Under the pieces are notes generated by a model. The model was not told the origin of the DNA and ran no database searches. It saw only the letters and a list, made by a program, of their open reading frames with translations. From assembly GCA_017615355.1 (NCBI GenBank), contig JAGAAJ010000062.1, positions 19,237 to 83,236 on the forward strand: a stretch of DNA of 64,000 nucleotides, in the 5' to 3' direction. The DNA comes from Prevotella sp. (lineage in GTDB: Bacteria > Bacteroidota > Bacteroidia > Bacteroidales > Bacteroidaceae). This document shows positions 31,684-41,454 of the stretch, piece by piece. The number at the start of each line of letters is the position of its first letter. Positions within the stretch are counted from its first letter, which is position 1. The translations under genes and the position numbers were made by a program.

Positions 31684-32514
31684 TTACTGGAGTTGGAATT
31701 TCACGGGGATGGTGTACTTCACACGTACTGCACGACCGTTCTGCTTTCCAGGCACCCACTTCGGCATCGACTTGATGACGCGAACGGCCTCCTTGTCGAG
31801 CGAGGGGTCGGCACCGCGAGCCACGGTGACGTTACTGATGGAGCCGTCGGTCTCGACCACGAACTGGCAGACCACCGTTCCCTGCACGCCGTTTTCCTCA
31901 GCCACAGGAGGATAGTGGATGTTGTTGCCAATCCATACGCGGGGGTCACCGCCGGGGAATGTGGGCTGCTGCTCCACGACGTCGAAGATCTTCTGCTCCT
32001 CGACGACCTCGGGCTTCTTGTCCACTACCTTTTCGTCCAGCTGCAACACGTGTGTTGCCTCATCGCTACCCTGATCGAAGTCGAGGGCACCCACAGCCGT
32101 TGTACTCTCGGCCATTTCGTCCTGTGTCTTCGTCTGGTCTTCGGGCTTCACCTCATCGTCGGCCTCGTAGGCTGTGAACTTCTCAGAGTTCATCACCTCC
32201 TCCTGCTCGACGAGCTGCTCAAGCTCCTCTTCCTGGTAGACGACTTCAATCTCTTCCTCCTCAGGTACTTCCTCCTCTACTGCCTCGAGCTCGACCACGG
32301 TCTCATGCTCCTTTGAAGCAGCGATGGCCTCTGACACCTTGGAGATACCCATGGCACCACCCCAGATGACAGCTATACCGAGCAACATCAGCAAGAGTCC
32401 CATGAGGTTTCGCTTGCCTGTGTCGCGGCGAATCTGATAAGCACCGTAGGCCTCGTTCTTACCTTCGAAGACGAGGTCAATCCATTTCTGGTCAAGTAGA
32501 TCTATCTTTGACAT
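31684..32514 (-). CDS. tonB: TonB energy transducer
   Basis: 276 residues. A cytoplasmic N-terminal KNEAYGAYQIRRDTGKRNLM motif, one membrane helix (about 37-57), a very acidic periplasmic region (EAVEEEVPEEEEIEV), and a TonB C-terminal domain (FPGGDPRVWIGNNIHYPPVA; GVQGTVVCQFVVETDGSISN; AVRVIKSMPKWVPGKQNGRA). It passes energy from the ExbB/ExbD complex to outer-membrane receptors. It lies 35 nt after exbD and 9 nt before the PstS-like gene. Confidence 0.95.
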   Translation of the reverse strand: MSKIDLLDQKWIDLVFEGKNEAYGAYQIRRDTGKRNLMGLLLMLLGIAVIWGGAMGISKVSEAIAASKEHETVVELEAVEEEVPEEEEIEVVYQEEELEQLVEQEEVMNSEKFTAYEADDEVKPEDQTKTQDEMAESTTAVGALDFDQGSDEATHVLQLDEKVVDKKPEVVEEQKIFDVVEQQPTFPGGDPRVWIGNNIHYPPVAEENGVQGTVVCQFVVETDGSISNVTVARGADPSLDKEAVRVIKSMPKWVPGKQNGRAVRVKYTIPVKFQLQ

Positions 32515-32549
32515 AGTTCTTTTCAGTGTTTAATTGTTAACATTGAGAG

Positions 32550-33287
32550 TTACTTGGACAGATCGACACCAGCGCCTTCCAGAATCTGGGTGTCCTTTTC
32601 GTTGATGTTGTCAATCACATACTTACCCACGCAGCAGATCTGCATCTCGTCGAGGATGGTGACGAGGTTGTCGTAGGTCGACTGGTCGGCGGGCTTGATG
32701 TTGATAGACAGCACCGGCTCCATTCTGTTGACATCTTCGTTCTTGTTCTTCATCTCAGCATCCACGCGATTGTACTCAGCCTTGTTCAGATCGTTGTTGC
32801 TCACGATGCTGGTATGGCCTTTCTTAATCATGATCAATGCGCGGTCGTAGATGGAGTCGCTGAGCTCCTTCTGGGCCTTGGGCTGTTTGTCGTACCAGGC
32901 CTGCAGTTGCTTCTTGGCATCCATCAGCACTCCCGTAGGAGCTACCTTATGCTTTCTGAGAACTTCGCGTATACCAGCCTTGCCGTAGGTGGTCTCCTTC
33001 AGGAACTGGGGGTCGCCGAACTGCTCTTTGCGGTCTACCATATAGTAGTAGATCTTGTCGTTGGCACCCAGGTAGATGGTCACCATCTGGTCGGTCTTGG
33101 CCTTATCCTTATCGTCAGCCGTCAGGTTCTGGTCCTTGGCAGGCATGGTAAGGTGCATAGCTTGGGGCTTTGCCAGTGAGGTACACAGCATGAAGAACGT
33201 AATAAGAAGCATCATCATATCCACCATCGGCGTGAAGTCGACGCGGACATTCATCTTTTTCTGCTTGCTTTCTTTTTTCTTAGCCAT
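32550..33287 (-). CDS. exbD: ExbD/TolR-family protein, second copy
   Basis: 245 residues, longer than classical ExbD. The N-terminal MNVRVDFTPMVDMMMLLITFF has the conserved Asp of the membrane helix. A large insert with YYYMVDRKEQFGDPQFLKET and a C-terminal periplasmic domain (ADQSTYDNLVTILDEMQICC) follow. It starts 2 nt after the first exbD stop. Two tandem ExbD proteins are usual for this Bacteroidales operon. Confidence 0.93.
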   Translation of the reverse strand: MAKKKESKQKKMNVRVDFTPMVDMMMLLITFFMLCTSLAKPQAMHLTMPAKDQNLTADDKDKAKTDQMVTIYLGANDKIYYYMVDRKEQFGDPQFLKETTYGKAGIREVLRKHKVAPTGVLMDAKKQLQAWYDKQPKAQKELSDSIYDRALIMIKKGHTSIVSNNDLNKAEYNRVDAEMKNKNEDVNRMEPVLSINIKPADQSTYDNLVTILDEMQICCVGKYVIDNINEKDTQILEGAGVDLSK

Positions 33288-33289
33288 AG

Positions 33290-33961
33290 TTATTCGTCCG
33301 ATTTTTTATACTGTGTAACCAATTTGTAGCGGCTCTCAGTGATATCCTGCAGCTCGTTGATCACCTGCTTGAAGGTGATGTAGGGAGCTGAGGCGTCGGC
33401 CTTGATGCAGATTTCAAGCTTGTCGGCTGCGGAAGCCTTCGTGGCATCGTCCTGCTCGTTGTACCAATCCTTGTATCCTTTCTTGAGAGCTTTCACCCAG
33501 AGCTGGAATTCACTCATCTGGTCTTCTCTGCTATCCTTGAGACTATCGGTAGGAATACCCGCAGCCTTCATCAGCTTGACCTGATCCTCATGATTCTTGG
33601 TCAGGAACTCAGGCAGCTGCTTGACGGGGATACCTATCTGCGTCTCCTGCAGAAAAGCCTCTTTCTGCTCTTTTGTGAGCGTGACGCCTCTCTCGGTCAA
33701 CATCTGATCCAGGGCCTTTGACATCGTCACGGTCTTATCTGTGGCAAGGAACACCCTTCCCTCAGGGTCGATAGTGATGTCGAGGGTAGCCGTTGAAGGC
33801 ACCTTGGCCATGGTCTCCGAGTACGGGGTCGTGACTTTCACCACCTCATTCTTCACGAAGTTTGCACTCAGCATGAAGAACGTCAGCAGCAGCACCATCA
33901 CGTCCGACATAGGAGTCATGTCGATCCAGACGTCGCTTTTCTTAACTTTCAACTTAGCCAT
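33290..33961 (-). CDS. exbD: ExbD/TolR-family protein, first copy
   Basis: 223 residues. KKSDVWIDMTPMSDVMVLLL carries the conserved Asp in the membrane helix. The periplasmic part has TATLDITIDPEGRVFLATDK and ends in ICIKADASAPYITFKQVINE. Energises TonB with ExbB. 37 nt after exbB and 2 nt before the second exbD. Confidence 0.93.
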   Translation of the reverse strand: MAKLKVKKSDVWIDMTPMSDVMVLLLTFFMLSANFVKNEVVKVTTPYSETMAKVPSTATLDITIDPEGRVFLATDKTVTMSKALDQMLTERGVTLTKEQKEAFLQETQIGIPVKQLPEFLTKNHEDQVKLMKAAGIPTDSLKDSREDQMSEFQLWVKALKKGYKDWYNEQDDATKASAADKLEICIKADASAPYITFKQVINELQDITESRYKLVTQYKKSDE

Positions 33962-33998
33962 AGTCGTAAATGGTTTTTAGATTAGACTATGCGGAAAA

Positions 33999-34853
33999 TT
34001 AAGCTTCGTCGGTGTGAGTTGCAGCGTAGGTCTGTGCGATTGAATAACCGATTTCGTCCAATGCGAAGGCAATCTTGTCGATGCGGTTGGTGAAGAAGTT
34101 GTAGGACACCACAGCGAGCCAAGAAGTACCGATACCGAAGGCCGTGTTAATCAGAGCCTCAGAGATACCAGCTGACAGCTCGACGGAGTCACCGCCACCG
34201 CCCTGTGCCAGAGCCTGGAACGACTTGATCATACCTACCACAGTACCGAGCAGACCGGTAAGAGTACCCAGCGTAACGATAGTGGCGATGATGGGAAGGT
34301 TCATTGTGAGGGTAGGCATCTCAACGGCGATAGCCTCCTCGTGAGCCTGCTGGATGCGGGCCAGCTTCACTTCCTTCTTAATGCCGGTAGCAGCGTCAGC
34401 CTCCTTGTAAGCCATAACGGCAGCACGGACGACGTTGGCCACAGAACCACCCTGGTAGTCGCAGTTCTTCAGAACGGCGTCGAAATCCTTAGCCTTCAGG
34501 TTCTTCTTCACTTTGCCAACGAAGGTGGCGAGCTTCTCCTTACCGATGCACTTGCTCAGAGCGATGACACGCTCAACAGCCATGAACAGCACGGTGAGCA
34601 ACAGGGTGTGGATCACAGGCACGATGACACCGCCCTTGAAGATGGTACCCCAGATGTTGGCGGGGCTTCCCTCTGTGTCACCATCAACGAAGTTGCTGGG
34701 ACTGCCCAGATTGAAGAAGAAGTTGCAGAATGCGATGATAGCGCAGATGACAATCACCCAGATTGCATCCTTGATACCGATGCTGCTTGTACCTTTAGCC
34801 TTAGGGGCTTTCTTTTCTTGCTGCTTAGGAGCAGCTTTCTGTGTAGCTTCCAT
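33999..34853 (-). CDS. exbB: MotA/TolQ/ExbB proton channel protein
   Basis: 284 residues. Three membrane regions: IKDAIWVIVICAIIAFCNFF, VVIPVIHTLL-type (about 78-95), and the C-terminal pair (LPIIATIVTLGTLTGLLGTV; ALINTAFGIGTSWLAVVSYN). The family-typical GTVVGMIKSFQAL is present. It forms the proton channel for the TonB motor. First gene of the operon, with a TATCTTTG promoter at 34967 and a leader filled by a short-word array. Confidence 0.95.
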   Translation of the reverse strand: MEATQKAAPKQQEKKAPKAKGTSSIGIKDAIWVIVICAIIAFCNFFFNLGSPSNFVDGDTEGSPANIWGTIFKGGVIVPVIHTLLLTVLFMAVERVIALSKCIGKEKLATFVGKVKKNLKAKDFDAVLKNCDYQGGSVANVVRAAVMAYKEADAATGIKKEVKLARIQQAHEEAIAVEMPTLTMNLPIIATIVTLGTLTGLLGTVVGMIKSFQALAQGGGGDSVELSAGISEALINTAFGIGTSWLAVVSYNFFTNRIDKIAFALDEIGYSIAQTYAATHTDEA

Positions 34854-34911
34854 AAATCTTTTTGTTTTTTTAAGTTATTAAATAGATTAATTGTAAAGTT
34901 GCTTATTGTTG

Positions 34912-34960
34912 ATAGTTACGCCACGGCAAACTGCCGACAGGCCACTGCCTACGGCATATT
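34912..34960. repeat. Degenerate word array in the exbB leader
   Basis: Imperfect ACTGCC/CGGCAAACTGCC/GGCCACTGCCTACGGC words between the promoter and exbB. Confidence 0.6.
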
Positions 34961-34966
34961 GCGCGA

Positions 34967-34974
34967 CAAAGATA
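34967..34974 (-). promoter_or_regulatory. -7 promoter element of the exbB-tonB operon
   Basis: TATCTTTG on the minus strand, about 113 nt before the ATG at 34853, giving a long leader. Confidence 0.65.
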
Positions 34975-35030
34975 ACACAAAAAAGTGTACTTCGTAAGGA
35001 TTTAACAACGTTTAACGTGTTATTTTTTCT

Positions 35031-36227
35031 TTATTTCAGTTTGCCGAGGGCCTCGGCGATACGCTTGATGGCCTCACGGATGTTCTCATCGCTGGTGGCA
35101 TAGCTCATGCGGAAGCAGTCGGGATCGCCGAAAGCATCGCCGCCGACGGTAGCCACATGGGCCTCCTTCAGCAGGTACATGGCCAAGTCGGTGGAGTTGT
35201 TGACGGGTGAACCGTCAACCGCAGTCTTGCCATAGAACGAGCTGCACTTGGGGAAGAGGTAGAAGGCGCCCTCGGGCACATTCACCTCCAAGCCGGGAAT
35301 CTGACGGGCGAGACTGACGATGAGGTCACGCCTCCGCTCAAAGGCCTGCCGCATCTCCTCGACACACAGCTGACTCTCCACATAGGCGGCCTCGGCAGCC
35401 TTCTGGCTTACTGAGCATGGGCCGCTGGTGTACTGTCCCTGCAGTTTGTTGCAGCCTTTCACAATCCACTCAGGTGCAGCGATATAGCCAATGCGCCAAC
35501 CCGTCATGGCGTAGGCCTTGCTGACGCCGTTGACGATGATGGTACGCTCCTTCATGCCGGGGAACTGGGCTATCGACTCGTGGTGGCCCACATAGTTGAT
35601 GTGCTCGTAGATCTCGTCAGCCAGGACGAAGATGTCGTCATGCTTTAATATAATGTTCGCGAGCGCGCGTAGTTCCTCTTTATTATAGACAGAGCCTGTA
35701 GGATTGCTGGGCGAGCAGAGGATGAGCAGGCGCGTCTTCGGCGTGATGGCGGCCTCCAGCTGCTCGGGTGTCATCTTGAAGTTCTGCTCGAAGGTGGCAT
35801 TGACGAAGACGGGCGTTCCCCCCGCCAGCAGCGCCATCTGCGGATAGCTGACCCAGTAGGGAGCAGGGATGATCACCTCCTCGCCCGGGTTGACCAGCGC
35901 CATCACCGTATTGCATACGCTCTGCTTGGCACCATTGGAAACGAGAATCTCGCTCGTCTGATAGTCCAGCCCGTTCTCACGCTTCAGCTTCTCCACGATG
36001 GCCTTTCTCAGCTCAGGATAGCCGGGAACGGGTGAGTAGCGCGAGTAGTTCTGGTCTATAGCCTGCTTCGCTGCCTCCTTGATATGGTCGGGTGTGTTGA
36101 AGTCGGGTTCTCCGACGCTCATGTTGATGACGTCGATGCCCTGCGCCTTCATCTCGGCGCTCTTCTGCGACATAGCCAATGTGGCCGAAGGGGCCAGGCG
36201 CTGCAAGCGATTAGATAGTTGTGCCAT
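35031..36227 (-). CDS. aspC: Aspartate aminotransferase (class I/II PLP enzyme)
   Basis: 398 residues. MSVGEPDFNTPDHIKEAAKQ, PAPYWVSYPQMALLAGGTPV, SPSNPTGSVYNKEEL, the PLP-Lys block VNGVSKAYAMTGWRIGYIAA, and the C-terminal FRMSYATSDENI Arg motif. It transfers the amino group between aspartate and 2-oxoglutarate. It has its own promoter 33 nt upstream. Confidence 0.95.
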   Translation of the reverse strand: MAQLSNRLQRLAPSATLAMSQKSAEMKAQGIDVINMSVGEPDFNTPDHIKEAAKQAIDQNYSRYSPVPGYPELRKAIVEKLKRENGLDYQTSEILVSNGAKQSVCNTVMALVNPGEEVIIPAPYWVSYPQMALLAGGTPVFVNATFEQNFKMTPEQLEAAITPKTRLLILCSPSNPTGSVYNKEELRALANIILKHDDIFVLADEIYEHINYVGHHESIAQFPGMKERTIIVNGVSKAYAMTGWRIGYIAAPEWIVKGCNKLQGQYTSGPCSVSQKAAEAAYVESQLCVEEMRQAFERRRDLIVSLARQIPGLEVNVPEGAFYLFPKCSSFYGKTAVDGSPVNNSTDLAMYLLKEAHVATVGGDAFGDPDCFRMSYATSDENIREAIKRIAEALGKLK

Positions 36228-36259
36228 TCTGTAATTTCGTTTTGTATAGTTTCAACGTG

Positions 36260-36267
36260 CAAAGGTA
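36260..36267 (-). promoter_or_regulatory. -7 promoter element for aspC
   Basis: TACCTTTG on the minus strand, 32 nt before the ATG. Confidence 0.75.
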
Positions 36268-36350
36268 CGCATTTATTTCTTCCCAGCGAAAGATTTTGTC
36301 ATTTTTTTCATTTTTTACCCGTCTTTGCTTGACAGTATGTCAACCTGCCA

Positions 36351-37328
36351 TCACTCAAAGACGGACGGGTCGGGCACATTGATGGGCACCGTCATGCTCC
36401 GTCCTGTGATGTTCAATGTGAAGTCCGACGTCCTCAGCTTTTCCTTGTTCTTGGCTTTCATGGCAAAGGTGTGCATGCCTGGTGTCAGCTCGCCGCTCCA
36501 GGGAGCCCAGCCCACGTCCACGCCGTCGATGATGATCATAGCCCTTGGGATATTGGAGGTGACAGTCACGTAGGTCACCGAGGGCTGCGGCGGTGTGACA
36601 GGTGTCACATTCGTGCGAGGTGTAGGTGTTTGCTGTACGGGCTGTGCTGGTGTCTGCTGCTGGACAGGCTGTGCAGGTGTCTCCTGACGGGGTGTCGGCG
36701 TCTGCTGGCGAGGAGTCGGCGTTTCCTGGCGAGGAGCCGGTGTCTCCTGACGAGGGGCCGGTGTCTCCTGACGGGGAGCAGGTACGGCAGGTTCATCCAC
36801 CACAGGCTCTTCGATGGCGACATTTTCAATGGCGGCCTCTTCCGTGTCACTCACGTCTTCGTCACCATCATCTTCATACATATCCATATCGTCGTCATCG
36901 GAGTCTTCGTCCATGTCGTCTTCATCGTCTTCGTCATCCTCATCGTCCACAGCAGCCTTCTTCTGATGTGTTCCCAGGATGTCGTCAAGCATGCCTTCGG
37001 AGTAGAGATAGTAGCCGCCGCCACCCAGTGCACCCAGCAGGAGCAGGATGACCAGTGTCCAGATCAGGCCCTTCTTGCTGCCTTTCTTCTTGGCAGGCTT
37101 TTGCTCAGTGTGTCCAGCAGCCATCACAGTAGAAGGCGCATCGTCTGAATCTTGCGGTTCTGCCATCACCGTTGACGAAGTGTCCTCAGATTCCTGAACA
37201 GTCTCTGCTTCTTCACCTGCTTCATCCATCTGGATGACTCTTCCAAGGCCCGCCAGGGACGAGCCGCATTTCTCACAAAACAGTGCATCGTCTTCATAAC
37301 TAGCACCACATTTAGGACAGTTTTTCAT
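36351..37328 (-). CDS. Zinc-ribbon membrane protein with acidic region, PRQETPA repeats and PEGA-like domain
   Basis: 325 residues. The N-terminal zinc ribbon (CPKCGASYEDDALFCEKCGS, cytoplasmic) is followed by an STVMA-repeated linker, a membrane helix (about 88-108, GLIWTLVILLLLGALGGGGY), a very acidic stretch (about 125-165, only D/E/M), Pro-rich repeats (PAPRQETPAPRQETP), and a C-terminal PEGA-like beta domain (VTSNIPRAMIIIDGVDVGWA, PGMHTFAMKAKNK). It could link cytoplasmic signalling, perhaps Ser/Thr kinases with similar STV linkers, to the envelope. It starts 53 nt after ribBA. Confidence 0.82.
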   Translation of the reverse strand: MKNCPKCGASYEDDALFCEKCGSSLAGLGRVIQMDEAGEEAETVQESEDTSSTVMAEPQDSDDAPSTVMAAGHTEQKPAKKKGSKKGLIWTLVILLLLGALGGGGYYLYSEGMLDDILGTHQKKAAVDDEDDEDDEDDMDEDSDDDDMDMYEDDGDEDVSDTEEAAIENVAIEEPVVDEPAVPAPRQETPAPRQETPAPRQETPTPRQQTPTPRQETPAQPVQQQTPAQPVQQTPTPRTNVTPVTPPQPSVTYVTVTSNIPRAMIIIDGVDVGWAPWSGELTPGMHTFAMKAKNKEKLRTSDFTLNITGRSMTVPINVPDPSVFE

Positions 37329-37381
37329 GGTTTGTTTGTTATTAAGGTAATTCGTTAAATTAGAAAATCCGTAGTCAGGAA

Positions 37382-38587
37382 TCAGAGGTGCAGGGTATGG
37401 CCCATGCGCTGCTGCTTCGTCTTGAGGTATTTGATATTGTACTCGTTGGGTGTAACCTCTATAGGCACATTCTCCACGATCTCCAGCCCGTAGGCCTCCA
37501 AACCCACACGTTTCACGGGGTTGTTGGTCATCAGGCGCATCTTGTGCACGCCCAGATAGCGCAGCATCTGTGCACCACAGCCATAGTCACGCTCGTCGGC
37601 CTTGAAGCCCAGACAGAGATTGGCGTCGACGGTGTCGTAGCCCTCCTCCTGCAGCTTATAGGCGGCCAGCTTGTTCATCAGGCCGATGCCCCTACCCTCT
37701 TGCTGCATATAGACGACGACTCCCTTGCCCTCTTCCTCAATCTTCTGCATGGCATGATGCAGCTGTTCGCCACAGTCGCAGCGCTTCGAGCCGAGGATAT
37801 CGCCCGTCATACAAGAAGAATGTACGCGCACGAGGATGGGCTCATCCTCCTTCCACGTACCCTTGATCAGAGCGAAATGCTCCTGTCCACCCACCTTCTG
37901 ACGGAAGGGGATGATGCGGAAGTGCCCGTACTGAGTGGGCATATCGGCCTCCTCGCCCACTTCAATGAGCGACTCCTGCTGCAGACGATAGGCGATGAGG
38001 TCCTTGATGGTGATGATCTTCATGTCGTGCTCACGGGCAAAGTCGATGAGCTGCGGCATACGTGCCATCGTGCCGTCGTCGTTCATAATCTCCATCAATG
38101 CACCGGCAGGATAGAGGCCGGCCAGCTTGCAGAGGTCGATGGCAGCCTCGGTGTGGCCTGAGCGGCGCAGCACACCGTTGTCCTGGGCATAGAGGGGATT
38201 GACATGACCTGGTCGGCCGAAGGTCTGCGGCGTCGAGGCGGGATCGCCCAATGCCCGGATAGTGGCGGCACGGTCGTGGGCTGACACACCCGTGGTGCAG
38301 CCCTCAATCTTGTCGACGGTGACGGTGAAGGGCGTGCCTAAGAGCGACGTGTTATCCTGCACCTGATGGGGCAGGTCCAGCTCGTTGCTGCGGCTGATGG
38401 TGATGGGAGCACAGAGCAGGCCACGGGCATATTTCAGCATGAAGTTCACCATCTCAGGAGTGATCTTCTCTGCGGCACAGATGAGGTCGCCCTCGTTCTC
38501 GCGGTCTTCGTCGTCCACCACGATGACGAACTTGCCATTACGGAAGTCGTCAAGGGCCGCATCTATTGTAGATAGTTTTTCAGTCAT
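37382..38587 (-). CDS. ribBA: Bifunctional riboflavin synthesis enzyme (DHBP synthase/GTP cyclohydrolase II)
   Basis: 401 residues. RibB half: [31 protein letters not shown] and [20 protein letters not shown]. RibA half: [20 protein letters not shown] (zinc Cys) and [20 protein letters not shown], ending [15 protein letters not shown]. It makes both precursors for lumazine. Its start overlaps the permease stop by 8 nt, so the two are cotranscribed. No FMN riboswitch was noticed. Confidence 0.96.
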   Translation of the reverse strand: MTEKLSTIDAALDDFRNGKFVIVVDDEDRENEGDLICAAEKITPEMVNFMLKYARGLLCAPITISRSNELDLPHQVQDNTSLLGTPFTVTVDKIEGCTTGVSAHDRAATIRALGDPASTPQTFGRPGHVNPLYAQDNGVLRRSGHTEAAIDLCKLAGLYPAGALMEIMNDDGTMARMPQLIDFAREHDMKIITIKDLIAYRLQQESLIEVGEEADMPTQYGHFRIIPFRQKVGGQEHFALIKGTWKEDEPILVRVHSSCMTGDILGSKRCDCGEQLHHAMQKIEEEGKGVVVYMQQEGRGIGLMNKLAAYKLQEEGYDTVDANLCLGFKADERDYGCGAQMLRYLGVHKMRLMTNNPVKRVGLEAYGLEIVENVPIEVTPNEYNIKYLKTKQQRMGHTLHL

Positions 38588-40499
38588 TGTTCGTTATTTC
38601 GTTACTACTTTTCGTCACGTCAATAATAGCGTTGCTGGTCTTCTCGATAGTCTTCAAGTCTTTATATAGACGGACGCGGAAGCGCAGCATACGGATATAG
38701 AAGAAGATGCCCAAAGGCAGGATGATACCCGTCAGGGCGTTGAGCCAGCGCTGGCGGAAGGGCCTTGTATGTGCGTGGGTGGCCAAGACGGGATATTGGT
38801 TCAGCAGGTGCAACGTCTGCTTGTCGCGAGAGTTCGACAGGTCGTCGATGACGGTCTCCAAGCGTTCGCTGATGTCGATAATCTGACGGTCGTCGCCTGG
38901 ACGGAAGAACACCTTGATAGGATTGGGCCAGCGCAGCAGGTGGTGCTCTTGGCTGTAGGTATCAATCTCAGTATTGATGTCTGCTAACTGGAGGCTGTCA
39001 GCGCTATAGTCGGGATCGTTGATGATGACTTCCTTCGCCACGATGTTACGCTTCATCCGCAAGCCCAGCATACGACGGAAGAGCAAGCGATAGGCATCCA
39101 TATTGAACACCGTCGAGTCGTTGTTGGCCTTGTAGGTAAAGAAGACAGCCAGCGGTGTCAGCACCATCATGGAGATGCCCTTGCCGAACCATACCGTCCA
39201 GTTGTCGTCACGTGCCATGCGATAGCCGCTATTGTCGAAGATGTAATAGACGATGAACACCAGCACCGAGATAATGACGGGCAGGCCCAGACCGCCCTTA
39301 CGGATGATAGCGCCAAGGGGTGCGCCGATGAAGAAGAAGATGATACACGACAGGGCCAGCGTATACTTGCCAATGAGCTCAATCTCGTGCATGCGCTCCT
39401 GACGGAAATTGTACTTGGCCATCTCGGCCTTCATCGACACGTCAGCCAACGTCGTCTGTGCCTGTCGGGCAGCAGCCTTGGTCACCTCACGTCGAACATC
39501 TCCGCTCAGCGAACTGAAGATGGAATCCACATTGGGTATCTTGCCCTGATCCAGCGTCACCGCCATTCGCAGAGAGTCGTCATGGGTGAGTCGGGGCTCC
39601 GCCATACAGTATTGCCGAGCCTCCCAATAGAATCGGTGACCCACGCTGTCGTTGGCTATGCGGATGGAGTCGAGGTCGTGCAGGATCTGCTTCGAACTCT
39701 TCGCCTTCGCATTGCCCGAGAGGGAGGCGGCGTCGGCCAGGTTGAACTCGCCGTCGAAGTCGAGCAATATCTGCTTATAGGCGAAGGTCTCACGACGATA
39801 GGGCACCTCTGCAGACTTCACCATATCCTGCTGCTTGATGTTCTCAAACCACTCGCCGCTCCATAGCGTCAGCAGCAGGTGCTTCTTCTCGGCCGTCGAC
39901 TGTATCATACCCGAGTCGGCCAGGATAATGGCCTGGTCTTCATACGAGCCGCTCTGTCGGTAGATCATCATACCATAGAGCTTGCCCGTCGTCAGGTCTT
40001 TCTTCTGCACATAGAGATTGGTGTTGGGGATGCCATCGTAGAACACACCCTCGGGAATCTCCAGCTCAGGACTCTTCTGCTTCATCGAGACGAGCAGCTG
40101 CGTCAGATTCTTATTGGCGTCAGGGCCTATCTTCTCTTGGAAAAAGACAGACACACCAGTAATGAGAATGACGATGATGATGATGCTACGCATCGACTGG
40201 AGCAGCGAGATGCCAGCCGACTTAATGGCTGTCAGCTCTGACGATTCGCCCAAGTTACCGTAGGTGATAAGCGAGCTCAGCAGGATGGCCAACGGGAAGG
40301 CCTGCGGCACCAGCATCAGCGCCATATACCAGAAGAACTGCGCCAGAACGTCCATCGTCAGACCCTTGCCGATCAGGTCGTCGATATAGCGCCACAAAAA
40401 CTGCATCATCAGCACAAACTGGCAGATGAAAAACGTGGCCACGAACAGCAGTCCGAACTGTTTGGCGATAAATATATCGAGCTTCTTTATTCCGAGCAT
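38580..40499 (-). CDS. LptF/LptG-family (YjgP/YjgQ) permease
   Basis: 639 residues, longer than E. coli LptF/G. N-terminal membrane helices ([60 protein letters not shown]), a large periplasmic domain, then three more helices ([20 protein letters not shown]). It is the membrane part of the LPS ABC exporter. Bacteroidetes often have one or two such long permeases with an extra C-terminal helix ([20 protein letters not shown]). Promoter TAACTTTG ends 13 nt before the ATG, so the leader is very short. Confidence 0.9.
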   Translation of the reverse strand: MLGIKKLDIFIAKQFGLLFVATFFICQFVLMMQFLWRYIDDLIGKGLTMDVLAQFFWYMALMLVPQAFPLAILLSSLITYGNLGESSELTAIKSAGISLLQSMRSIIIIVILITGVSVFFQEKIGPDANKNLTQLLVSMKQKSPELEIPEGVFYDGIPNTNLYVQKKDLTTGKLYGMMIYRQSGSYEDQAIILADSGMIQSTAEKKHLLLTLWSGEWFENIKQQDMVKSAEVPYRRETFAYKQILLDFDGEFNLADAASLSGNAKAKSSKQILHDLDSIRIANDSVGHRFYWEARQYCMAEPRLTHDDSLRMAVTLDQGKIPNVDSIFSSLSGDVRREVTKAAARQAQTTLADVSMKAEMAKYNFRQERMHEIELIGKYTLALSCIIFFFIGAPLGAIIRKGGLGLPVIISVLVFIVYYIFDNSGYRMARDDNWTVWFGKGISMMVLTPLAVFFTYKANNDSTVFNMDAYRLLFRRMLGLRMKRNIVAKEVIINDPDYSADSLQLADINTEIDTYSQEHHLLRWPNPIKVFFRPGDDRQIIDISERLETVIDDLSNSRDKQTLHLLNQYPVLATHAHTRPFRQRWLNALTGIILPLGIFFYIRMLRFRVRLYKDLKTIEKTSNAIIDVTKSSNEITNND

Positions 40500-40512
40500 T
40501 TCTTTCGAGGTG

Positions 40513-40520
40513 CAAAGTTA
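40513..40520 (-). promoter_or_regulatory. -7 promoter element for the LptF/G-ribBA operon
   Basis: TAACTTTG on the minus strand, 13 nt before the ATG at 40499. Confidence 0.65.
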
Positions 40521-40573
40521 CGCATTTTTGAAATATTTTTCGCCAAAAACAACTGATTATTTGATTTTTTTTG

Positions 40574-40581
40574 TATCTTTG
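40574..40581 (+). promoter_or_regulatory. -7 promoter element for the adhesin-domain protein
   Basis: TATCTTTG, 44 nt before the ATG at 40626. Divergent from the LptF/G promoter. Confidence 0.7.
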
Positions 40582-40625
40582 CCGCAGTTTCAATTAACCC
40601 AACAACAAATATGGCAACACATTTA

Positions 40626-41366
40626 ATGAAAAAGAAGCTTTTTCTGTTTCTCGTCGCACTACTTGCTGCAACGGGAGTGAAAGCCGAAGAATGGGACTTT
40701 GAAAACGGCTTAGACGGCTGGACCGTCATTGACGGCAATAATGACGGATACACATGGACGCTGACAAGTGCCATTCCCTCCACATGGACTTTCTATGCCG
40801 ATATGACACTTAACTGGTATCACACCGGCAGCAATGCTGTGTGCAGCGGTTCTTACATCAACGGCGTCGGTGCCCTGACACCCAACGAATATCTTGTCTC
40901 ACCACAGATCAGGCCTTCGACAGGTTGCAAAATCAGTTTCTGGGCCGCCGCTGTCGATGCCACCTATGCTGCTGATCATTTCGGTGTTTTCGTTTCTACA
41001 GGAACTCCCGTTGCCAACAACTTTGTATCGGTACGAGAATGGACGCTGACAGGATCGCGTGAATTCGTCGGTGGCAGACAGGAAGCGCCAAGACACGTTG
41101 GTACCTGGCATTACTATACAGCCGACCTGGGAGCCTATGCCAATCAGAAGATATATGTAGCCATCCGTCATTTCAACTGCAATAACCAATATATCCTCGT
41201 CGTCGACGACATCAGCATAGTCGATGATGGCAAGACGGTAGGCATCGACACCAATCACCGTGAGCCAATAACCAACGACTATTATTACGACATGCAGGGC
41301 CGCCGTGTGTCTCAGCCAGCAAAGGGACTCTATATCAAGAATGGTAAAGCAGTCGTGATTAAATAA
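40626..41366 (+). CDS. Secreted protein with cleaved-adhesin-like domain
   Basis: 246 residues from ATG 40626 (MKKKLFLFLVALLAATGVKA, a signal peptide); an ATG at 40611 is possible. The domain WDFENGLDGWTVIDGNNDGY, YLVSPQIRPSTGCKISFWAA and VAIRHFNCNNQYILVVDDIS has the jelly-roll pattern of the cleaved adhesin of gingipains. The C-terminus (YYYDMQGRRVSQPAKGLYIK) is the tail common on secreted Prevotella proteins. It has its own promoter and terminator. Confidence 0.85.
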   Translation: MKKKLFLFLVALLAATGVKAEEWDFENGLDGWTVIDGNNDGYTWTLTSAIPSTWTFYADMTLNWYHTGSNAVCSGSYINGVGALTPNEYLVSPQIRPSTGCKISFWAAAVDATYAADHFGVFVSTGTPVANNFVSVREWTLTGSREFVGGRQEAPRHVGTWHYYTADLGAYANQKIYVAIRHFNCNNQYILVVDDISIVDDGKTVGIDTNHREPITNDYYYDMQGRRVSQPAKGLYIKNGKAVVIK

Positions 41367-41410
41367 ACGGGAACGAATACAAATGACTCGAATTAGACGA
41401 ATCATTTAAA

Positions 41411-41445
41411 GAAAAGCACCTGCAAAAGGTGCTTTTCCTGTTTTT
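41411..41445 (+). terminator. Intrinsic terminator after the adhesin-domain gene
   Basis: GAAAAGCACCT (41411-41421) pairs with AGGTGCTTTTC (41427-41437), followed by CTGTTTTT. Confidence 0.9.
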
Positions 41446-41454
41446 ATGTCAAAA

